The notes beneath the pieces were generated by a model. The model was given only the letters and a program-made list of their open reading frames with translations. It made no database searches and was not told where the DNA came from. A stretch of 64,000 nucleotides of DNA from Herbinix sp. (GTDB lineage Bacteria > Bacillota > Clostridia > Lachnospirales > Lachnospiraceae): the NCBI GenBank assembly GCA_029256105.1, contig JAQSYO010000014.1, forward strand, positions 24,794 to 88,793, read 5' to 3'. The position numbers and the translations under genes were made by a program. Below, in pieces: positions 43,089 to 52,748 of the stretch (position 1 is its first letter; every line of letters begins with the position of its first letter).

Positions 43089-43715
43089 TTGATCTATCTT
43101 ATAATGAAACGTATTTTAGATATTTTTTTATCCATATTAACGCTTATTGTTTTATCCCCTGTATTTTTATTATTAGCAATCATGATTAAACTGGATTCAA
43201 AAGGCCCTTTATTATTTAAGCAGGTTAGGTTTGGCAAAAATAAAACATTATTTAACATAATAAAATTCCGTACGATGAGTATAGAGGCACCAAAAGATAC
43301 ACCGACTCATTTACTAGATAATCCAGAACTGTATATCACAAAGGTGGGTAAGTTTTTAAGAAAAACTAGCTTGGATGAACTACCTCAGGTTTGGAATATT
43401 TTAATCGGTCAAATGTCAATCGTCGGTCCACGACCCGCTCTTTGGAATCAATATGATCTTATTGAGCAAAGAGACAAATACGGTGTAAATAAGTATAAGC
43501 CAGGTTTAACCGGCTGGGCTCAAGTAAATGGGCGAGATGAGTTGACCATAGAAGTTAAATCAAAGCTCGATGGCGAATATATTGAAAAACTAAGTTTTTG
43601 GATGGATGTGAAATGCTTATTAAAAACGTTTGTATCGGTATTCAAGCAAGAAGGTATCCTGGAAGGGGGTACTGGTAAATTGCCAAACAAAGAAGTTGTA
43701 TCAACAAAGGAGTAA
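43089..43715 (+). CDS. Initiating polyprenyl-phosphate sugar-1-phosphate transferase (PglC-like)
   Basis: 208 aa. TTG start at 43089 with GGGGG about 9 nt upstream; ATG 43104 is the alternative. One re-entrant N-terminal helix, then LLFKQVRFGKNKTLFNIIKFRTM, KFLRKTSLDELPQVWNILIGQMSIVGPRP and GLTGWAQVNGR: the monotopic phosphoglycosyl transferase family. It should load the first sugar phosphate onto undecaprenyl phosphate, probably the product of the neighbouring dehydratase/epimerase. A second, long-form transferase is at 62817. Confidence 0.93.
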   Translation: MIYLIMKRILDIFLSILTLIVLSPVFLLLAIMIKLDSKGPLLFKQVRFGKNKTLFNIIKFRTMSIEAPKDTPTHLLDNPELYITKVGKFLRKTSLDELPQVWNILIGQMSIVGPRPALWNQYDLIEQRDKYGVNKYKPGLTGWAQVNGRDELTIEVKSKLDGEYIEKLSFWMDVKCLLKTFVSVFKQEGILEGGTGKLPNKEVVSTKE

Positions 43716-43793
43716 ATAGTAAGAAGAATAATATTTATTTAGCCTTGCGTGAGGAACAAAGTGTGTAATTTCTTAGGGAGGAGATAGGGTGGA

Positions 43794-44657
43794 GTGAAAA
43801 AAATTCTTATTACTGGTGCAAACAGTTACATTGGTACTTCTTTTGAAAAATGGCTAGAGCTGCAATATCCGGATCAATATGCTATCGATACGATAGATAT
43901 GAAAGACGGTACCTGGAAAAGTAAGGACTTTACCGAATACGATACGGTATTTCATGTAGCAGGAATCGCCCATGTTTCACTAGATCCAAAGCTAGAGAAT
44001 TTATATTATAAAGTAAATTGTAATCTCGCCATAGAAACGGCCGAGCATGCAAAAAATGCTGGCGTTAAACAGTTTGTTTTTATGAGCAGCATTATGGTTT
44101 ATGGTGATAATCGAAGTGAAAGCAAAGTGATTGATCATAATACGGTACCCGTGCCGAATAATTTTTATGGGGACAGCAAACTGAAAGCAGAAGAGGGAAT
44201 AAAACCTTTGGAAAGTAGTGAGTTTAAAGTCGTTATCCTTAGAGCACCCATGATCTATGGGAAAGGCTCTAAAGGGAATTATTCAAAGTTAGCAAAGGCA
44301 GCTCAAAAGCTACCACTATTTCCTGATATCGAAAATCAGCGAAGTATGTTGCATATTGATAATCTATGTGAGTTTATAAGACTTATTGTTGACAATGAAG
44401 AAAGTGGTTTGTATTTCCCACAAAACAGTGAGTATGTTAAAACCTCAGAGCTGGTAAAGTTAGCTGCGGATGCTCATGGTAAGAAAATAATACTAACGAA
44501 AGTGTTCAACGGAATTGTTAAATTGATGATCGGGAAGATTGGCATCTTTGATAAGGTGTTTGGCAATTTAGTTTATGAAAAATCAATGAGTTGTTATGTT
44601 GTTAATTACCAAGTAAGAGATTTGATAGAGTCAATAAAGTTAACGGAGGGTACCTAA
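43794..44657 (+). CDS. NAD-dependent epimerase/dehydratase (extended SDR)
   Basis: 287 aa. GTG start at 43794 after GGAGGAG...GGTGGA. Rossmann ILITGANSYIGTSFEKWL, active site MSSIMVYG and YGDSK (Tyr-x-x-x-Lys with FYGDSKLKAE), and LRAPMIYGKGSKGNY. Likely reduces or epimerises the 4-keto intermediate from the upstream dehydratase (WbpV/WcaG style), giving a 6-deoxy-HexNAc donor. The next gene starts immediately after the stop. Confidence 0.85.
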   Translation: MKKILITGANSYIGTSFEKWLELQYPDQYAIDTIDMKDGTWKSKDFTEYDTVFHVAGIAHVSLDPKLENLYYKVNCNLAIETAEHAKNAGVKQFVFMSSIMVYGDNRSESKVIDHNTVPVPNNFYGDSKLKAEEGIKPLESSEFKVVILRAPMIYGKGSKGNYSKLAKAAQKLPLFPDIENQRSMLHIDNLCEFIRLIVDNEESGLYFPQNSEYVKTSELVKLAADAHGKKIILTKVFNGIVKLMIGKIGIFDKVFGNLVYEKSMSCYVVNYQVRDLIESIKLTEGT

Positions 44658-45521
44658 ATGGTAGATATGACCGTGTTAATTTTGACAAAAAATGAAAGTA
44701 AAAACATTGAGGACTGTATAAAAACTGTACAAGGATTTGTAAAAAGAATCGTAGTAATTGATAGTAATAGCACGGATGATACGGTTACCATAGCGAAAAG
44801 ATTGGGAGCAGATGTATACATTCATAAATTTGAGAATTATGCACGGCAGTTTAACTGGGGAATTGATAATACGAACATAACCACGAAGTGGACACTTCGG
44901 CTTGATGCAGATGAAAGACTAACACCAGAATTGTGTAAGGAATTGGAATTTTTAATGCTCCTTCATGATATGGATGATGTTAATGGTATCACGATGGAAG
45001 CCTGGTTTTACTTTCTGGGAAAATGCATTAAACATGGTGGTAGTAAAAAGCGAAAGTTAATGGTATTTAAGACCGGAGTAGGTAGGATTGAAGATAGAAA
45101 AATGGATGAGCACACTATACTTTCCGCAGGACGATCTATTTCAACAAAAGAAAAGTTTTTACATTATGACTTTAGAAATTTAGATTATTTTATCGCTAAG
45201 ATGAATTGGTACGCAACGAGGGAGATGCAAGATTATTATTCTTATCTTGAGTGCAAAGTCAAGGAGGAACTACAAGATAAGCATATTGTGAAAACTCGTA
45301 AGAAGAAGTTTGGATTTTATTATAAATTTCCGATTTTTTTCCGAAGCTGGATGCTTTTTATTTATTATTACTTTTTTAAACTAGGTTTCCTGGATGGAAA
45401 AGAGGGGTTCGTTTATCACTATATGTATCAAAGGTGGTACCGATGTCTGGTGGATGCAAAGATTTATGAACAAAGACTGACGAATAAGCCTTTTGAAGAG
45501 ACTGGTGACTTGAAAGCATAA
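44658..45521 (+). CDS. Glycosyltransferase family 2 (WaaE/KdtX-like)
   Basis: 287 aa. GT-A fold: TVLILTKNESKNIEDCIKTV, IVVIDSNSTDDT and the divalent-metal LRLDADERLTPEL. C-terminal part with aromatic stretch FYYKFPIFFRSWMLFIYYYFFKLGFLDGKEGF, as in WaaE-type LPS/EPS transferases. Transfers one sugar in repeat-unit assembly at the inner membrane face. ATG directly follows the stop of the epimerase. A 370-bp tandem-repeat gap follows. Confidence 0.9.
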   Translation: MVDMTVLILTKNESKNIEDCIKTVQGFVKRIVVIDSNSTDDTVTIAKRLGADVYIHKFENYARQFNWGIDNTNITTKWTLRLDADERLTPELCKELEFLMLLHDMDDVNGITMEAWFYFLGKCIKHGGSKKRKLMVFKTGVGRIEDRKMDEHTILSAGRSISTKEKFLHYDFRNLDYFIAKMNWYATREMQDYYSYLECKVKEELQDKHIVKTRKKKFGFYYKFPIFFRSWMLFIYYYFFKLGFLDGKEGFVYHYMYQRWYRCLVDAKIYEQRLTNKPFEETGDLKA

Positions 45522-45554
45522 TAAGGATAATTTCTACAGATATAGAATAAGAAA

Positions 45555-45860
45555 AGTTAGATATGAAGAAAAGTTAGATAGGAAAGAAAAGTTAGATATG
45601 AAAGAAAAGCTAGATATGAAAGAAAAGTTAGATATGAAAGAGAAGTTAGATATGAAAGAGAAGTTAGATAGGAAAGAGAAGTTAGATAGGAAGAAAAGTT
45701 AGATATGAAAAAAGTTAGATATGAAAGAAAAGCTAGATAGGAAAGAAAAGCTAGATAAAAAGAAAAGTTAGATATGAAAGAGAAATTAGATAGGAAAGAA
45801 AAGTTAGATATGAAATAAAGTAAGTTAGGAAAGAAAAGTTAGATATATAAGAAACAGATA
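45555..45860 (+). repeat. 18-bp purine-rich tandem repeat (about 16 copies)
   Basis: Unit GAAAAGTTAGATATGAAA, variants with GCTAGAT, ATAGG or AGAG; most are 18 bp, a few 15-17 bp. In one stretch the frame reads KEKLDM/KEKLDR repeatedly, but indels break it after a few units and no ribosome site fits, so it is treated as non-coding. It splits the polysaccharide operon between two glycosyltransferase genes. Confidence 0.9.
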
Positions 45861-45891
45861 GAATGGAAGTAACCTTCTATTGGAGAACGGT

Positions 45892-46881
45892 ATGAATAAA
45901 CATGCGTATTTAATTATGGCACATAACAACTGGGATAATTTGGAGAGATTGATTCAACTTATTGATGATGTTAGAAACGATATCTACCTACATATTGATA
46001 AAAAAGCCACTGGCTTTAACATAAATAGATTTTTGCACTTGCCCAAGTACTCCAGAATATATATTTACTCGGAAATAAAGATATATTGGGGTGGGTATAG
46101 TGTGGTTGAATGTGAATTACTATTATTAAAAGAGGCAATTGAGTATGGTTACTTATATTATCATCTCCTTTCCGGTGCAGATTTACCGATTAAATCGCAA
46201 GACGAGATCCATCGATTTTTTCAAAGAAACCGTGGGTATGAGTTCGTGCATTACCAAACGGAGGAGTACATAAAAAGTAATGCGGAAATAGCAAGACGTG
46301 TAACTGTAACTCATTATTTACAAAACTACAGAAAGAGGTTTCGTTATGCCTTTCTTAATAATTGCTTTACCATGATTGATAAGGGATTAATAGCAATTCA
46401 ATTGTTATTAAGGATTAACAATTGGGAAGATAACTATGAACTTAAGTATGGTTCAAATTGGGTTAGTATAACCAATAATTTAGCCAAATTCCTTGTTCAG
46501 AGTGAGGATATTATTAAACAAAAGTTTGGTAAAGCGAATTGTGGAGATGAATTATTTATTCAAACCTTGGTTTTTAACTCCAGGTTTAAAGACAAGTTAT
46601 ATAATCAAAATTTTAATAATGAAGATACTGCGAATATGCGTTTGATTGATTGGAGCAAAGGGAATAAAAAGGGTAATCCCTATGTCTGGCGTAAGAAGGA
46701 CTTTCAGCAGATTATGGAATCCAGATGCTTATTTGCTAGAAAATTTGATTATAACGTGGACAGAGATATCATTGAGAAGATTTATAGAATATTAATAACG
46801 AAGAACAGTAATAATGCTTCGAATCAACGGAGAAAAATGCGAAATACAGCAGAAGGATGTGGAGCTACATGGATCGAATAG
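45892..46881 (+). CDS. GT14-family beta-1,6-N-acetylglucosaminyltransferase-like protein
   Basis: 329 aa from ATG 45892 (GGAG 7 nt away; TTG 45880 alternative). HAYLIMAHNNWDNLERLIQLIDD, NDIYLHIDKK, YWGGYSVVECELLLLKEAI, YHLLSGADLPIKSQDEIHRFF and a later GSNWVSIT block are the Branch (core-2/I-branching) domain signature. Bacterial members add xylose or GlcNAc-type branches; donor and linkage are not readable. The 3' end overlaps the next gene by 13 bp. Confidence 0.87.
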   Translation: MNKHAYLIMAHNNWDNLERLIQLIDDVRNDIYLHIDKKATGFNINRFLHLPKYSRIYIYSEIKIYWGGYSVVECELLLLKEAIEYGYLYYHLLSGADLPIKSQDEIHRFFQRNRGYEFVHYQTEEYIKSNAEIARRVTVTHYLQNYRKRFRYAFLNNCFTMIDKGLIAIQLLLRINNWEDNYELKYGSNWVSITNNLAKFLVQSEDIIKQKFGKANCGDELFIQTLVFNSRFKDKLYNQNFNNEDTANMRLIDWSKGNKKGNPYVWRKKDFQQIMESRCLFARKFDYNVDRDIIEKIYRILITKNSNNASNQRRKMRNTAEGCGATWIE

Positions 46882-47966
46882 TTCGACTTTTGGTTATTGC
46901 TACAACGATGTTTGATATAGACGGAATAACGAATGTAATCTTAAACTACTTTCGCGCTATGGACAAATCCGATATGCTCATTGATTTTGTCGTTCCAAAC
47001 GATATTAGAGATGATATAAAACTGGATATAGAGTTATTTGGGAGCCAAATATATAAAATCACCCATAGAAATAGAAATCCAATCGCCTACATAGAAAAAT
47101 TATCCCGGTTAATCAGGCAAAATAATTATGATATCATACATGCGCATGGAAACAGTTGTACACTTGCACTCGAAATGTATGCAGCAAAAAAAGCCGGAGC
47201 GAAGGTACGAATATCCCATAGCCATAACTCGACCTGCAAATACAAATTAGTTCACAAGCTATTAAGAAAGCCATTTGATTCCTTATATACACAGGCCTAC
47301 GCCTGCGGTCAAAAGGCTGGTGAATGGCTTTATGCCGGGAAAAAATTCGAGATAATTAAGAATGGTATTGAGATTGATACATTTAGGTTTAATAAGGGGA
47401 TTCGTGAGGAGTATCGTGAAAAATATAAACTAAATGGAAAAGTAGTGGTTGGACATATTGGTAATTTTAATTATCAAAAAAATCAGGAATATATCATTAA
47501 TATCTTTGTGGAGTTATTTCAATTGAATAATAATTATCGGTTAGTATTAGTTGGCGATGGTGAGCTAAGACCTAATATGGAAAAGAAGGTAAAGGAGTTA
47601 GGATTAGAGGAAGTTGTTTTATTTACCGGGAATATATTATTTGTCCCACAAATAATTCAAGCCATGGACTTGATCGTAATGCCTTCCAGGTTTGAAGGAT
47701 TACCAATGACGTTAATTGAGGCACAGTCAGCGTGTTTGCCTTGCTTCGTATCGGATTTGGTAGGCAAAGAAGTAGCCATCACTGATTTAGTAACATTCTT
47801 ATCATTAAAAACACCCCCAAAGGAGTGGGCAGCCCAAATCAATCAATTCGTACCGGAGGATAGAGAACAGATAACAAATAATATTTATCAACAGGTTGTT
47901 GATGCGGGATATAGCATAAATGATAATGCAAAAAGAGTAAAAGAGATGTATTTCTCATATATTTGA
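46869..47966 (+). CDS. Glycosyltransferase family 4 (GT-B)
   Basis: 365 aa from ATG 46869 (GTGGAG); ATG 46857 also in frame. N-terminal DIDGITNVILNYFRAM, DIIHAHGNSCTLALEMYAAKKAGAKVRISHSHN. C-terminal donor domain: VVGHIGNFNYQKNQEYIINIF, LVLVGDGELR and MPSRFEGLPMTLIEAQ (the E-x7-E motif). Resembles EpsF-like enzymes of Firmicute exopolysaccharide operons. Retaining mechanism expected from the family. Confidence 0.92.
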   Translation: MDRIVRLLVIATTMFDIDGITNVILNYFRAMDKSDMLIDFVVPNDIRDDIKLDIELFGSQIYKITHRNRNPIAYIEKLSRLIRQNNYDIIHAHGNSCTLALEMYAAKKAGAKVRISHSHNSTCKYKLVHKLLRKPFDSLYTQAYACGQKAGEWLYAGKKFEIIKNGIEIDTFRFNKGIREEYREKYKLNGKVVVGHIGNFNYQKNQEYIINIFVELFQLNNNYRLVLVGDGELRPNMEKKVKELGLEEVVLFTGNILFVPQIIQAMDLIVMPSRFEGLPMTLIEAQSACLPCFVSDLVGKEVAITDLVTFLSLKTPPKEWAAQINQFVPEDREQITNNIYQQVVDAGYSINDNAKRVKEMYFSYI

Positions 47967-48005
47967 TGATTAACTACGTGCAATTGAAAAGGTGGATTTT
48001 AGATT

Positions 48006-49082
48006 ATGAATATTGTATTTGTTACACGAAGTATGCTATCCGGCGGGGCAGAGCGTATCATTGCAGAGTTAACGAAATATATGGTAAAAAAAAGTATAGA
48101 GTGCAAGATCATAACTTTAGACAAGGAGAAGGTATTTTATCACCTTCCCGAGCAGGTTGAGATACATGCGATTGGTGAAATGTCACCAAATCGATATCTA
48201 GATAAATGGATTAGATATAAAGAATTAAGGCGTTATGTTAAGCAATTAAAACCCGACCTCGTGTTATCGCTTCCGGAAGATATCGGTATATTTGTTATTC
48301 CTGCACTTCTTGGAACTAAGATTCCGGTGGTTGTATCCGAACGAAATAATCCGTGGGATATGCCTTGGAAAAAAGGAACTAGACTTATGCGAAGGTTGTT
48401 TTATCCCTTTGCCTCCGGATTTATATTTCAGACCGAGCAAGCGGCAAGTTTCTTCTCCACAAGAGTACGAAAGCGAGGGATTGTATTACCTAACCCGCTG
48501 GATTTGGAGCGAGTCGGTAAACCTTGGGAAGGAGCAAGACGTAAGGAGATTGTTGGAGCCGGAAGATTGGAGCAACAAAAGAATTTTCCTTTATTAATTA
48601 AGGCTTTCGCAAGATTTTATGAAAGTCATCCGGATTATTCCTTGTGTATCTACGGAGAAGGATCCTTGCGGGAGGAATTGAACAATTTAGCTATGTCACT
48701 TTTGCCGCCAGAGACATATCATTTACCGGGAAGAACGACAGAATTATTGGAACATATGAGAGGAGCAGCAATGTTTGTATTAAGCTCTGATTATGAAGGG
48801 ATGCCTAATGTAGTGATAGAAGCAATGGCAATGGGTATGCCGGTAATTTCAACTGATTGCCCATCCGGGGGATCCGCTTTTTTAATTGATAATGAGAAGA
48901 ATGGATTGTTAGTTCCGGTTGGTGATGAAGTTGCATTGAGCAAAGCTATGGATAGAGTTGCCCAATCTAATGAATTTGCGGTAGAAATTGGGAAGAATGC
49001 GCAACAAATCAAGCATAAATTAGACTCTGAAGTCGTTGCAGAAAAATGGAGAGAGTATCTACATGCAGTTAGTAAACGATGA
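48006..49082 (+). CDS. Glycosyltransferase family 4 (GT-B)
   Basis: 358 aa. VTRSMLSGGAERIIAELTKYM at the N terminus. Donor site: EIVGAGRLEQQKNFPLLIKAFARF, LCIYGEGSLREEL, HLPGRTTELLEHM and LSSDYEGMPNVVIEAMAMGMPVISTDCPSGG. Typical of GalNAc-alpha-1,4-transferase-like or PglH/AmsD-like enzymes. Its last 20 bp overlap the Wzy gene. Confidence 0.92.
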   Translation: MNIVFVTRSMLSGGAERIIAELTKYMVKKSIECKIITLDKEKVFYHLPEQVEIHAIGEMSPNRYLDKWIRYKELRRYVKQLKPDLVLSLPEDIGIFVIPALLGTKIPVVVSERNNPWDMPWKKGTRLMRRLFYPFASGFIFQTEQAASFFSTRVRKRGIVLPNPLDLERVGKPWEGARRKEIVGAGRLEQQKNFPLLIKAFARFYESHPDYSLCIYGEGSLREELNNLAMSLLPPETYHLPGRTTELLEHMRGAAMFVLSSDYEGMPNVVIEAMAMGMPVISTDCPSGGSAFLIDNEKNGLLVPVGDEVALSKAMDRVAQSNEFAVEIGKNAQQIKHKLDSEVVAEKWREYLHAVSKR

Positions 49083-50352
49083 CCCAAGTACTCTAGCAAA
49101 GCCTAGAATAATTACTAGTAGAAAAACAGCAACAATAGACACTAAATCCATCTGTTGGTTTTTACTTGGTTTACAGCTATTAATGGCCAACATAACAAAA
49201 CACTCAATTTATTATCAGATATCAGCGTTACTGTTTATATCAGTATGCTTTCTATACTTGTTTGTTCGTAAAGCAATTAGAATTAACAAATATTATTTTA
49301 TTTCTGCAACTTTTATTCTATATAACTTAGTTCTCATTTTCGCCGGATATGCAACCGATACGGCGCACTCGACGAAAATGCTTATGACAATTGTTATTAA
49401 TTTTGTGTTATTCGTATTGATTTATTGCTTCCTAACTTATGTAAAAGATACAGAGAAGTTATTGAAAATGTACATCAGTATTATTGCCCTCTGCGATATT
49501 ATAATTTTATTCGTCTTTCGAGGATCGCTACTAAGCGGAAGATTAGCTTTTTCCTGGGGTGATTATGTCAGTTCTTATAAATTACTTGGTATTGAGGTAA
49601 TAACAGATGGGTCGAATGGAATAGCATATTTTTCAGCAATTGCCATTTTGTTTTCAACCTATCTGTTTATTAAGAAGCAAAATAAAATAAAATATTTATT
49701 ATGCGATTTTCTTTTTTTGTTTTCGATACTTGCAACAGGATCGAGAAAAGGAATCATAATACTGGTTATTGGCTTATTATTCTTATTGAATTTACTAGGC
49801 AAAAAGAGCCAAAAGATAATTTATATCATGATAGCGATTGCGTTTATCATTTTATTGTTTTATTTAATTCAAACAGTTCCAGCGCTATATAAAATAATGG
49901 GTTCCAGGTTAGAGGGATTATATAATTTAGTATTAAGAAGAGATGTGAATGATTCCTCCATAAGCACAAGGCAACGTCTTATCCAACAAGCAATTTCTTT
50001 CATAAAAAAACGACCGATGATAGGACATGGTCTTGATGCCTTTCGCATCATGGGTCCTTGGGGGATTGTTTCGGATAATAATTATTTGGATATTTTAGTG
50101 TCAAGCGGAATATTTGGTTTTCTGATTTACTATTCCTATATTCCACTCGTCTTACATGATTATTTTAAGTTAAAGAAAAAGAGTGATTTTTGTAAGATAT
50201 TCTTTTTTGTCTTCCTTTTGAATGTAATTATGGAACTAGGACAAGTAACGTATTTTGAACGAAATTTTGGATTTTTTTACGCTATGCTATTTTATATTTT
50301 ACATAAGGAGACCTATAAAGTTGATAAAATTAAGTGTAAGACTGCGACGTAG
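49063..50352 (+). CDS. O-antigen/exopolysaccharide polymerase (Wzy-like)
   Basis: 429 aa from ATG 49063, overlapping the upstream glycosyltransferase by 20 bp. About 10-12 membrane helices. A long periplasmic loop between later helices includes RLEGLYNLVLRRDVNDSSISTRQRLIQQAISFIKKRPMIGHGLDAF, the Wzy_C / O-antigen ligase signature (RxxLIQQA, GHGLDAF). Polymerises lipid-linked repeat units outside the membrane. Confidence 0.88.
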   Translation: MQLVNDDPSTLAKPRIITSRKTATIDTKSICWFLLGLQLLMANITKHSIYYQISALLFISVCFLYLFVRKAIRINKYYFISATFILYNLVLIFAGYATDTAHSTKMLMTIVINFVLFVLIYCFLTYVKDTEKLLKMYISIIALCDIIILFVFRGSLLSGRLAFSWGDYVSSYKLLGIEVITDGSNGIAYFSAIAILFSTYLFIKKQNKIKYLLCDFLFLFSILATGSRKGIIILVIGLLFLLNLLGKKSQKIIYIMIAIAFIILLFYLIQTVPALYKIMGSRLEGLYNLVLRRDVNDSSISTRQRLIQQAISFIKKRPMIGHGLDAFRIMGPWGIVSDNNYLDILVSSGIFGFLIYYSYIPLVLHDYFKLKKKSDFCKIFFFVFLLNVIMELGQVTYFERNFGFFYAMLFYILHKETYKVDKIKCKTAT

Positions 50353-51265
50353 AATATCGTATTTATGGCATTTGCCATGTGTTCAGTTTTTTATACCAGA
50401 TAAATTATATATAAAATTAGAATACAAGAAAAACATAGGGAAACGATTAGATTTAACCAATCCTCAATCCTTTAATGAAAAGCTGCAGTGGATGAAATTA
50501 TACAACAGAGATCCACTCTATACCAAGCTTGTAGATAAATATGAGGTCAGACACTATGTTGAGAGTATTATGGGTAAAGAATGCTTAATTCCATTAATCG
50601 GAGTATATGATTCCTTTGAAGCAATAAATTTTGATGTGTTACCAAACGAGTTTGTGCTAAAGCCAAATCATACTTCCGGTGATATCTTTCTATGCAGGGA
50701 TAAATCAAAGATCGATTATGTAGAGCTGAAAAGACAAGTTAATCTGTGGCTAAAGCGAAGATACTATTGGCTTCATAGGGAATGGCCATATAAAAATGTA
50801 AAACCAAGAATTCTATGTGAAAAATACATGGTGGATGAGTCTAAGGAAGAACTGAAAGATTATAAATTCATGTGTTTTCATGGGGAAGTGAAATGTCTTT
50901 TTGTTTGTTTGAACCGGAATTCTCCGGACGGATTAAATGTAGATTTTTATAATATGGCATGGGAACCGATGCCTTTTCAACGACATTATTCTAATAGTAG
51001 GACGATAATTCCGAAACCAAGAAATTTTGATAAAATGGTGGAATATGCGAAAAAGTTATCGAAAGAGATTCCTTTTGTTAGGGTAGATTTTTATGAAGCG
51101 GAGGGACAGCTGTATTTTGGCGAACTTACTTTTTACCCAGGTTCAGGTTATGAGGAATTCACTCCGGAGTCCTATGACTATTTACTGGGTGCATGGATTA
51201 AACTGCCCAATCTATACATAGAGGAGAAGGATAAAAATGAGAAGCAATCAAGTGTATATACATGA
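50321..51265 (+). CDS. TupA-like ATP-grasp protein
   Basis: 314 aa from TTG 50321, which has AAGGAG 10 nt away and overlaps the Wzy end by 32 bp; the upstream ATG lacks a site. NPQSFNEKLQWMKLYNRDPLYTKLVDKYEVRHYV is the N-terminal hallmark; VLKPNHTSGD and PRILCEKYM form the ATP-grasp core; VRVDFYEAEGQLYFGELTFYPGSG gives the catalytic E/N region. Related to teichuronopeptide biosynthesis TupA, so it may ligate an amino acid or peptide to a uronic-acid polymer. That fits the Ugd and UDP-GlcA epimerase encoded downstream. Confidence 0.88.
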   Translation: MIKLSVRLRRRISYLWHLPCVQFFIPDKLYIKLEYKKNIGKRLDLTNPQSFNEKLQWMKLYNRDPLYTKLVDKYEVRHYVESIMGKECLIPLIGVYDSFEAINFDVLPNEFVLKPNHTSGDIFLCRDKSKIDYVELKRQVNLWLKRRYYWLHREWPYKNVKPRILCEKYMVDESKEELKDYKFMCFHGEVKCLFVCLNRNSPDGLNVDFYNMAWEPMPFQRHYSNSRTIIPKPRNFDKMVEYAKKLSKEIPFVRVDFYEAEGQLYFGELTFYPGSGYEEFTPESYDYLLGAWIKLPNLYIEEKDKNEKQSSVYT

Positions 51266-52700
51266 ATTAATAAACAGTAAATATCCGGACAAGAAGGATA
51301 GCTTTAGTCCCTCTATAGCCTTCCCGGAATATAAGTTTCCCAACGATATCTCAAATTCGGAGAATGTAGTTTATGAAATGATAAGAGAATGCTTGTATCA
51401 TATGGGATTTGATACAGAACATTATGGTTTGGAGGATTGGAATCCTCTGAAGGGAACAATTAAACCGGGAGATACTGTAGTATTAAAGGCCAATATGGTT
51501 ATGCACAGGAATGAAAAGCCGGAGAAGGGGGTGGAATGTCTAATCACACATCCATCTCTGGTTCGCGCTATGATTGATTATGTTGTTATAGCTCTAAAGG
51601 GAACCGGAGCAATCATTGTAGGGGATGCTCCGATGCAATCCTGTGATTTTGAAAGACTTGTTGAAGAACAAGGATATCAGAAAATAATTGATTTTTATCA
51701 TAGTAAGGGTATCAAGGTTGAACTTGTGGATTTTAGAAATTATAAAACAATTTCGAAGAACGGATTGCTACAAAGAGTTAAAAATGAATCAAATAATAAA
51801 GCAATCGCTGTCGACTTGGGTAAAAAATCTGAGTTTTTATCGATTGATAAAAATAGATATAAAAAATTAAGAATAACTAATTATGACCACTCTATCATTT
51901 ACAATCATCATAATAGTGAAAAGAATGAATACTTAATTGCTAAGAAAATATTAGATGCAGATGTCATTATTAATATGCCAAAGCCTAAGACCCACCGAAA
52001 AGCAGGAGTGACAATATCCTTAAAGAACTTAGTAGGAATAAATACGAATAAGGAGTGGTTACCACATCACACAGAAGGCTCTGTGAAAGAGGGCGGGGAC
52101 GAATATCTGTCAAAGAGCTATCTGAAAAAGAAAAGAACTTATTATCTGGAAAAAAGAGATACCTACATGGTAACAGGCAGGGAAGGTATGGCAAAAGTAT
52201 CGGGATATATTGCACGTGGATATTCGATACTAATTCGGATTTTTAGGAAAGAGAGAAATTCGGAAGGTAGTTGGTATGGGAATGATACAATCTGGAGAAC
52301 AATTCTAGATCTTAATAAAATTGTGTATTTTGCAGATAAACATGGGATGATGAGAGATACAAGGCAACGAAAGATGCTGATAGTTGCAGATATGATTGTA
52401 TCCGGGGAAGGTGAAGGTCCGTTATTACCTGATCCTAAGGCGGTTGGTATGATAGCAATGGGCACGAATCCAGTTTGCTTTGACGAAGCGATTTCTTCCA
52501 TAATGGGATTTCAACCATCGTTCATTCCAACGATAAAGAATGCTCGAAAGGTGAAAGATTATGACTTTACAGATAGGAAGGAAACCAAAATCGTATCGAA
52601 TAACACTACCTATCATAATAAAAGACCCAAAGAGGTATTATACAAAGACTCATTGCAGTTTCGGCCGCCTGCTGGTTGGCAAGGGCATTTCCACAAGTAA
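51237..52700 (+). CDS. DUF362 domain protein in the polysaccharide operon
   Basis: 487 aa. IKPGDTVVLKANMVMHRNEKPEKGVECLITHPSLVRAMIDYV, IIVGDAPMQSCDFERL, ADVIINMPKPKTHRKAGVTISLKNLVGINTNKEWLPHHTEG and GEGEGPLLPDPKAVGMIAMGTNPVCFDE are the DUF362 landmarks. Usual DUF362 proteins carry ferredoxin-like Cys clusters; none is obvious here. Enzymatic role unknown. It overlaps the TupA-like gene by 29 bp, so the two are likely partners in modification of the glycan. Confidence 0.85.
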   Translation: MRSNQVYIHELINSKYPDKKDSFSPSIAFPEYKFPNDISNSENVVYEMIRECLYHMGFDTEHYGLEDWNPLKGTIKPGDTVVLKANMVMHRNEKPEKGVECLITHPSLVRAMIDYVVIALKGTGAIIVGDAPMQSCDFERLVEEQGYQKIIDFYHSKGIKVELVDFRNYKTISKNGLLQRVKNESNNKAIAVDLGKKSEFLSIDKNRYKKLRITNYDHSIIYNHHNSEKNEYLIAKKILDADVIINMPKPKTHRKAGVTISLKNLVGINTNKEWLPHHTEGSVKEGGDEYLSKSYLKKKRTYYLEKRDTYMVTGREGMAKVSGYIARGYSILIRIFRKERNSEGSWYGNDTIWRTILDLNKIVYFADKHGMMRDTRQRKMLIVADMIVSGEGEGPLLPDPKAVGMIAMGTNPVCFDEAISSIMGFQPSFIPTIKNARKVKDYDFTDRKETKIVSNNTTYHNKRPKEVLYKDSLQFRPPAGWQGHFHK

Positions 52701-52748
52701 ACAAGAACAATACAAGTCATAAGCAGTACATAAAAGGAGTAATCGAGA

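Noticed and set aside
45598..45700. KEKLDM repeat as a coding gene
   Set aside because: Frame is broken by indels after about six units and no ribosome binding site is present.
47963..48160. 65-aa ORF at the junction of two glycosyltransferase genes
   Set aside because: Out-of-frame shadow of the GT4 gene starting at 48006.
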